Positions 15,081-17,235 of a DNA stretch of 17,235 nucleotides are shown here, piece after piece (position 1 is the first letter of the stretch; each line of letters starts with the position of its first letter). The notes under the pieces are model-generated. The model ran no database searches and was not told the origin of the DNA. It worked only from the letters and a program-made list of their open reading frames with translations. Source of the stretch: CAZAQB01 sp964487155. Its GTDB lineage: Bacteria > Pseudomonadota > Gammaproteobacteria > Nitrococcales > Nitrococcaceae. The stretch spans positions 1 to 17,235 of the forward strand of contig CAZAQB010000068.1 of the NCBI GenBank assembly GCA_964487155.1, read 5' to 3'. Made by a program: the position numbers and the translations under genes.

Positions 15081-15386
15081 TGCGCGCCGTGTGGACCTTC
15101 TGGTCCGAACCCTATCGCAGCCACTACCACCGCTACTGGCTGAGCGAGCGCCACCACCTGTTCGCCTGGGTGCTGTCGGTGCTGCAGGCGAGCCGCCACT
15201 ACCCGGACACCTGCCTGTCCACCGACAGCCGCGGCGCGGCTGGAGGCCCGGCTGCGCCGGGACCACCCACGCCACTACCAGCGCTGCCTGGAGTGGGCCG
15301 GCTGGCACCTGGATCCCGAAACGCGGCGACCGGCGCCGGCCGAGTCCCTGCCCGGCGCCACGGCGCCCACGCCAGCGCCCGGCTGA
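15080..15386 (+). pseudogene. Decayed DUF6734-like gene with internal deletion and frame change
   Basis: The ATG at 15080 overlaps the preceding stop. The first 50 or so residues, MRAVWTFWSEPYRSHYHRYW then LSERHHLFAWVLSVLQASRH and YPDTCLSTD, match my memory of the start of DUF6734 proteins, thought to be glycosyltransferase-like and near 300 residues. After about 15225 this frame turns into low-complexity residues, while the frame one base over becomes protein-like (RLEARLRRDHPRHYQRCLEW then AGWHLDPETRR) and stops at 15384-15386, just before the next gene's ribosome site. An internal deletion that joined start and end out of frame explains this. Both ends are seen directly; the family name is recalled. 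Confidence 0.6.
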
Positions 15387-15397
15387 GGTGACAGCAG

Positions 15398-16174
15398 ATG
15401 TCCGAAGACGGCAAACACTTCTCCCCCGACTCCGGCCGGCCCAAGCCCGGGAACTTCCTGAAGACCGTGTTCGGGTTCTTCACCGAGGTGCTCAAGGCCA
15501 TCACCGGCGACAACCTGCTGCGGGTGGCCTGGGGCGTCATCGTGCTGTTGCTGGTGGTGCTGATGTTCATGGTGCTGTTCGGCGGCGTCGGCCCCGAGCG
15601 GGGCTTCCAGCTCGCCCTGGTGGTCGTCGCCGCCGTGGTGGGCACCTTCGCCTTCATCGCCTGGCGCACCCAGACCCACCGCCCCAACGGCGGACCGGGC
15701 AACGGGCCGCCGCCGGTTCCGCCCGAGGTGGCGCAGCAGGCCCGCCGCTGCCTGGAGCTGCTGCGCGCCATCCGCGACGCGAACGACCGGGTGCTGCACC
15801 GGGTGCAGGCAGGGCAGGGGCACTGGGGCTGGCTACAGCGGGACACCTACAACCGGGTCTGCCACCAGTGCCACGAGCGGCGCCTGGGCGGCGCCCCGCC
15901 GGACGCCTACCTGGACGAGGTCTGCGCCGACCCGGGCCTGGCTCAGGTCTGCGACAGCAAGTGGGTGCTGGGGGAGGCGGTGGACGATTACCGACGCTGC
16001 ATCCAGCAGGCGGGCGTGACCGTCCCCGCCCACGACGCCCTGGAACTGCTGATCCGCCGCTCCGTCACCCAGCCTGAACGCACGCCGGGGGAGCTGAAGG
16101 ACGCAGTGAGCCTGGCCATCCAGAAGGCGGAGCAGCTTCTGCCCGCGAAGAAGGCAGGGCCGTTGGGCCAGTGA
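15398..16174 (+). CDS. Two-helix membrane protein with cysteine-rich cytoplasmic domain, unknown function
   Basis: A 258-residue protein I do not recognise. ATG follows GAGGTGA (15385-15391). Residues 20-35 may form an amphipathic helix (FLKTVFGFFTEVLKAI). Membrane helices lie at about 43-63 (VAWGVIVLLLVVLMFMVLFG) and 70-89 (FQLALVVVAAVVGTFAFIAW), separated by a short turn, so both ends should face the same side. A proline-rich linker leads to a mainly helical domain (about 108-258) with a CHQCH motif at 155-159 and further cysteines near 118, 177, 185 and 200. These could bind a metal, but no known finger spacing is evident. The gene ends just before an insertion sequence and could originally have had downstream partners. 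Confidence 0.85.
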   Translation: MSEDGKHFSPDSGRPKPGNFLKTVFGFFTEVLKAITGDNLLRVAWGVIVLLLVVLMFMVLFGGVGPERGFQLALVVVAAVVGTFAFIAWRTQTHRPNGGPGNGPPPVPPEVAQQARRCLELLRAIRDANDRVLHRVQAGQGHWGWLQRDTYNRVCHQCHERRLGGAPPDAYLDEVCADPGLAQVCDSKWVLGEAVDDYRRCIQQAGVTVPAHDALELLIRRSVTQPERTPGELKDAVSLAIQKAEQLLPAKKAGPLGQ

Positions 16175-17235
16175 ACCGACCCGCGCCGGCTGGCCCGACT
16201 TTGACAGGTTCTGGGCACATTTTCAGGTGTGGTCCAGCAGTGGTGCGGGTTAGCGGCTGATTGGGCGGCGAAAAGCCTAGTCACATGGATTGTTGAGTTG
16301 TGCCGCGTCTTGTGCCTGTCGTGCTGGGCCTGTATCTGCGCGAGAGCAAACAGAAGCGGGCCGATGGCCGGGTGATCACCTACCTGCAGTTGGCCGAGAA
16401 CGTCTGGAACCCCGAGAAGGGCCGTTCGCAGGCCCGCATCGTCTACAACTGTGGGCGAGGGGATGACCCGCAGGCGCTGGAGCGGCTGCGCCGCTTGGCG
16501 CGCAGCATCCTGCGCCGGTGCGCTCCCGAGGAGATCGTCGCCGAGCAACCCGCCTGGTCGTTGGTGTGTGCCTGGCCCTACGGGGATGTCCATGTGCTGG
16601 AGGCGTTCTGGCGCCGGCTCGGGATCGATGCGGTGATCCGCCGAGAACTCGCCCAGCGGCGCTTCGGGTTCGACATGGAACGGGCGCTGTTCGCGATGGT
16701 GGCCAACCGCGCCTGCGCCCCGGCCTCGAAGCTCTACTGCCACGAGCAGTGGCTCAAGGAAGACGCCTACATCCCGGGCGCGCGCGCCCTGGAGCTCCAC
16801 CCGCTCTATCGGGCGATGGACTTCCTGGAGGCGAACAAGGAGGCCATTGAGCAGGCGATCTACTTTCAGGTGGCCGATCTGCTCAACCTCGACGTCGACA
16901 TCGTCTCCTACGACACCCCCTCGTTGCACTTCGAGATCGACGAGGAAGACGCCGATGGCCCGATCCGGGGCAGCACTGAGGCCGGTCGCAAGGACTACGC
17001 CGGCGCGCGCAAACGCGGGCACAGCAAGAATGGGCGCCAGGATGCCGCGCAGATCGTCGTCGGCCTGGCGGTCACCCGGGAGGGCTTCCCGGTGCGCCAC
17101 TGGGTCTTCCCGGGCAACACGGTGGACGTCACCACGGTCTCCCGGGTCAAGGAGGAGCTCAAGGGCTGGCAGCTCAGTCGCTGCCTGTTCGTCGGCGATG
17201 CCGGGATGGTCTCCCAGGCCAACCTGCAGAGCCTC
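16175..17235 (+). mobile_element. Left part of an IS1634-type (IS4 superfamily) insertion sequence
   Basis: The transposase gene described below defines the element. Its left end should lie between 16175 and 16299, but I cannot identify the terminal inverted repeat because the right end is outside the window. The sequence from about 16199 is less GC-rich than its surroundings, which fits the boundary. IS1634-type elements often make target duplications of variable length. Confidence 0.75.
16300..17235 (+). CDS. IS1634-type transposase (3' end beyond window)
   Basis: An open frame of at least 312 codons running off the window. The protein opens with LYLRESKQKRADGRVITYLQ then LAENVWNPEKGRSQARIVYN, typical of the N-terminus of IS1634-family transposases. 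Parts of the DDE catalytic core are visible: the first aspartate in VSYDTPSLHFEID (about residue 207) and the second in LFVGDAGMVSQANL near the window end; the glutamate would lie downstream. The VFPGNTVDVTTV block is also typical. The start is uncertain: GTG at 16300, 16312 or 16321 are possible, with no strong ribosome site; a stop at 16294 sets the limit. No frameshift or stop is seen. Confidence 0.88.
   Translation, partial: MPRLVPVVLGLYLRESKQKRADGRVITYLQLAENVWNPEKGRSQARIVYNCGRGDDPQALERLRRLARSILRRCAPEEIVAEQPAWSLVCAWPYGDVHVLEAFWRRLGIDAVIRRELAQRRFGFDMERALFAMVANRACAPASKLYCHEQWLKEDAYIPGARALELHPLYRAMDFLEANKEAIEQAIYFQVADLLNLDVDIVSYDTPSLHFEIDEEDADGPIRGSTEAGRKDYAGARKRGHSKNGRQDAAQIVVGLAVTREGFPVRHWVFPGNTVDVTTVSRVKEELKGWQLSRCLFVGDAGMVSQANLQSL

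Noticed and set aside
15988..17100. Minus-strand open frame of 370 codons across the insertion sequence
   Set aside because: It spans the end of one gene and the transposase on the other strand; its translation has no recognisable family and the transposase explains the region.

Overview
The window is 17.2 kb of GC-rich DNA with nearly continuous coding capacity, tightly overlapping genes, GTG/TTG starts beside ATG, and several families of hairpin repeats carrying a 5' GTAG. Together with the protein types (ExeM-like secreted nuclease, Dpp/Opp-type transporter, DUF924, IS1634-type transposase) this suggests a high-GC gammaproteobacterium, possibly from the Ectothiorhodospiraceae/Chromatiales. 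The genus cannot be fixed from the sequence. A 100-N gap flanked by an exact 55-nt duplication shows the window comes from a scaffolded short-read assembly.

Layout. (1) 1-199: a degenerate copy of a dispersed repeat and a GC-rich hairpin. (2) 200-2836, minus strand: a secreted multidomain endonuclease with a lamin-tail domain, a nuclease domain and a dockerin-like C-terminus. (3) 3093-10207, plus strand: a complete five-gene peptide/nickel-type ABC importer (binding protein, two permeases, two ATPases). Four of the five genes' junctions are overlaps of 4 nt, except one 185-nt gap between the permeases that holds a 150-nt inverted repeat. The binding protein is very long and has its landmark motifs in the reverse of the usual order, and the second permease has a large extra periplasmic domain, so this is an unusual subtype. 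(4) 10208-10595: three copies of a GTAG-hairpin repeat. (5) 10596-11804: the assembly gap, a NYN ribonuclease-like protein with an OST-HTH tail, and, directly after its stop, the C-terminal remnant of a GFA/CENP-V-type protein. (6) 11805-13041: an enterobacterial-looking REP pair, a DUF924 gene, and a composite repeat that matches the start of the window. (7) 13042-13701, minus strand: a flavin-binding split-barrel protein. (8) 13890-16174: a run of poorly characterised genes. These are a membrane-anchored protein with a jacalin-like pattern, an in-frame IPT/TIG-like ORF beyond a single amber stop, a decayed DUF6734-like gene, and a two-helix membrane protein with a cysteine-rich tail. (9) 16175-17235: the left part of an IS1634-type insertion sequence running off the window.

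The ABC importer is the only clear functional unit: the binding protein captures a peptide-like ligand, the two permeases form the channel, and the two ATPases drive transport. The region from about 10.2 kb to the right end looks like an accessory area: hairpin repeats at almost every gene boundary, two gene remnants and an insertion sequence. The best candidates for something undescribed are the permuted-order transporter and the 13890-16174 cluster of surface or membrane proteins.
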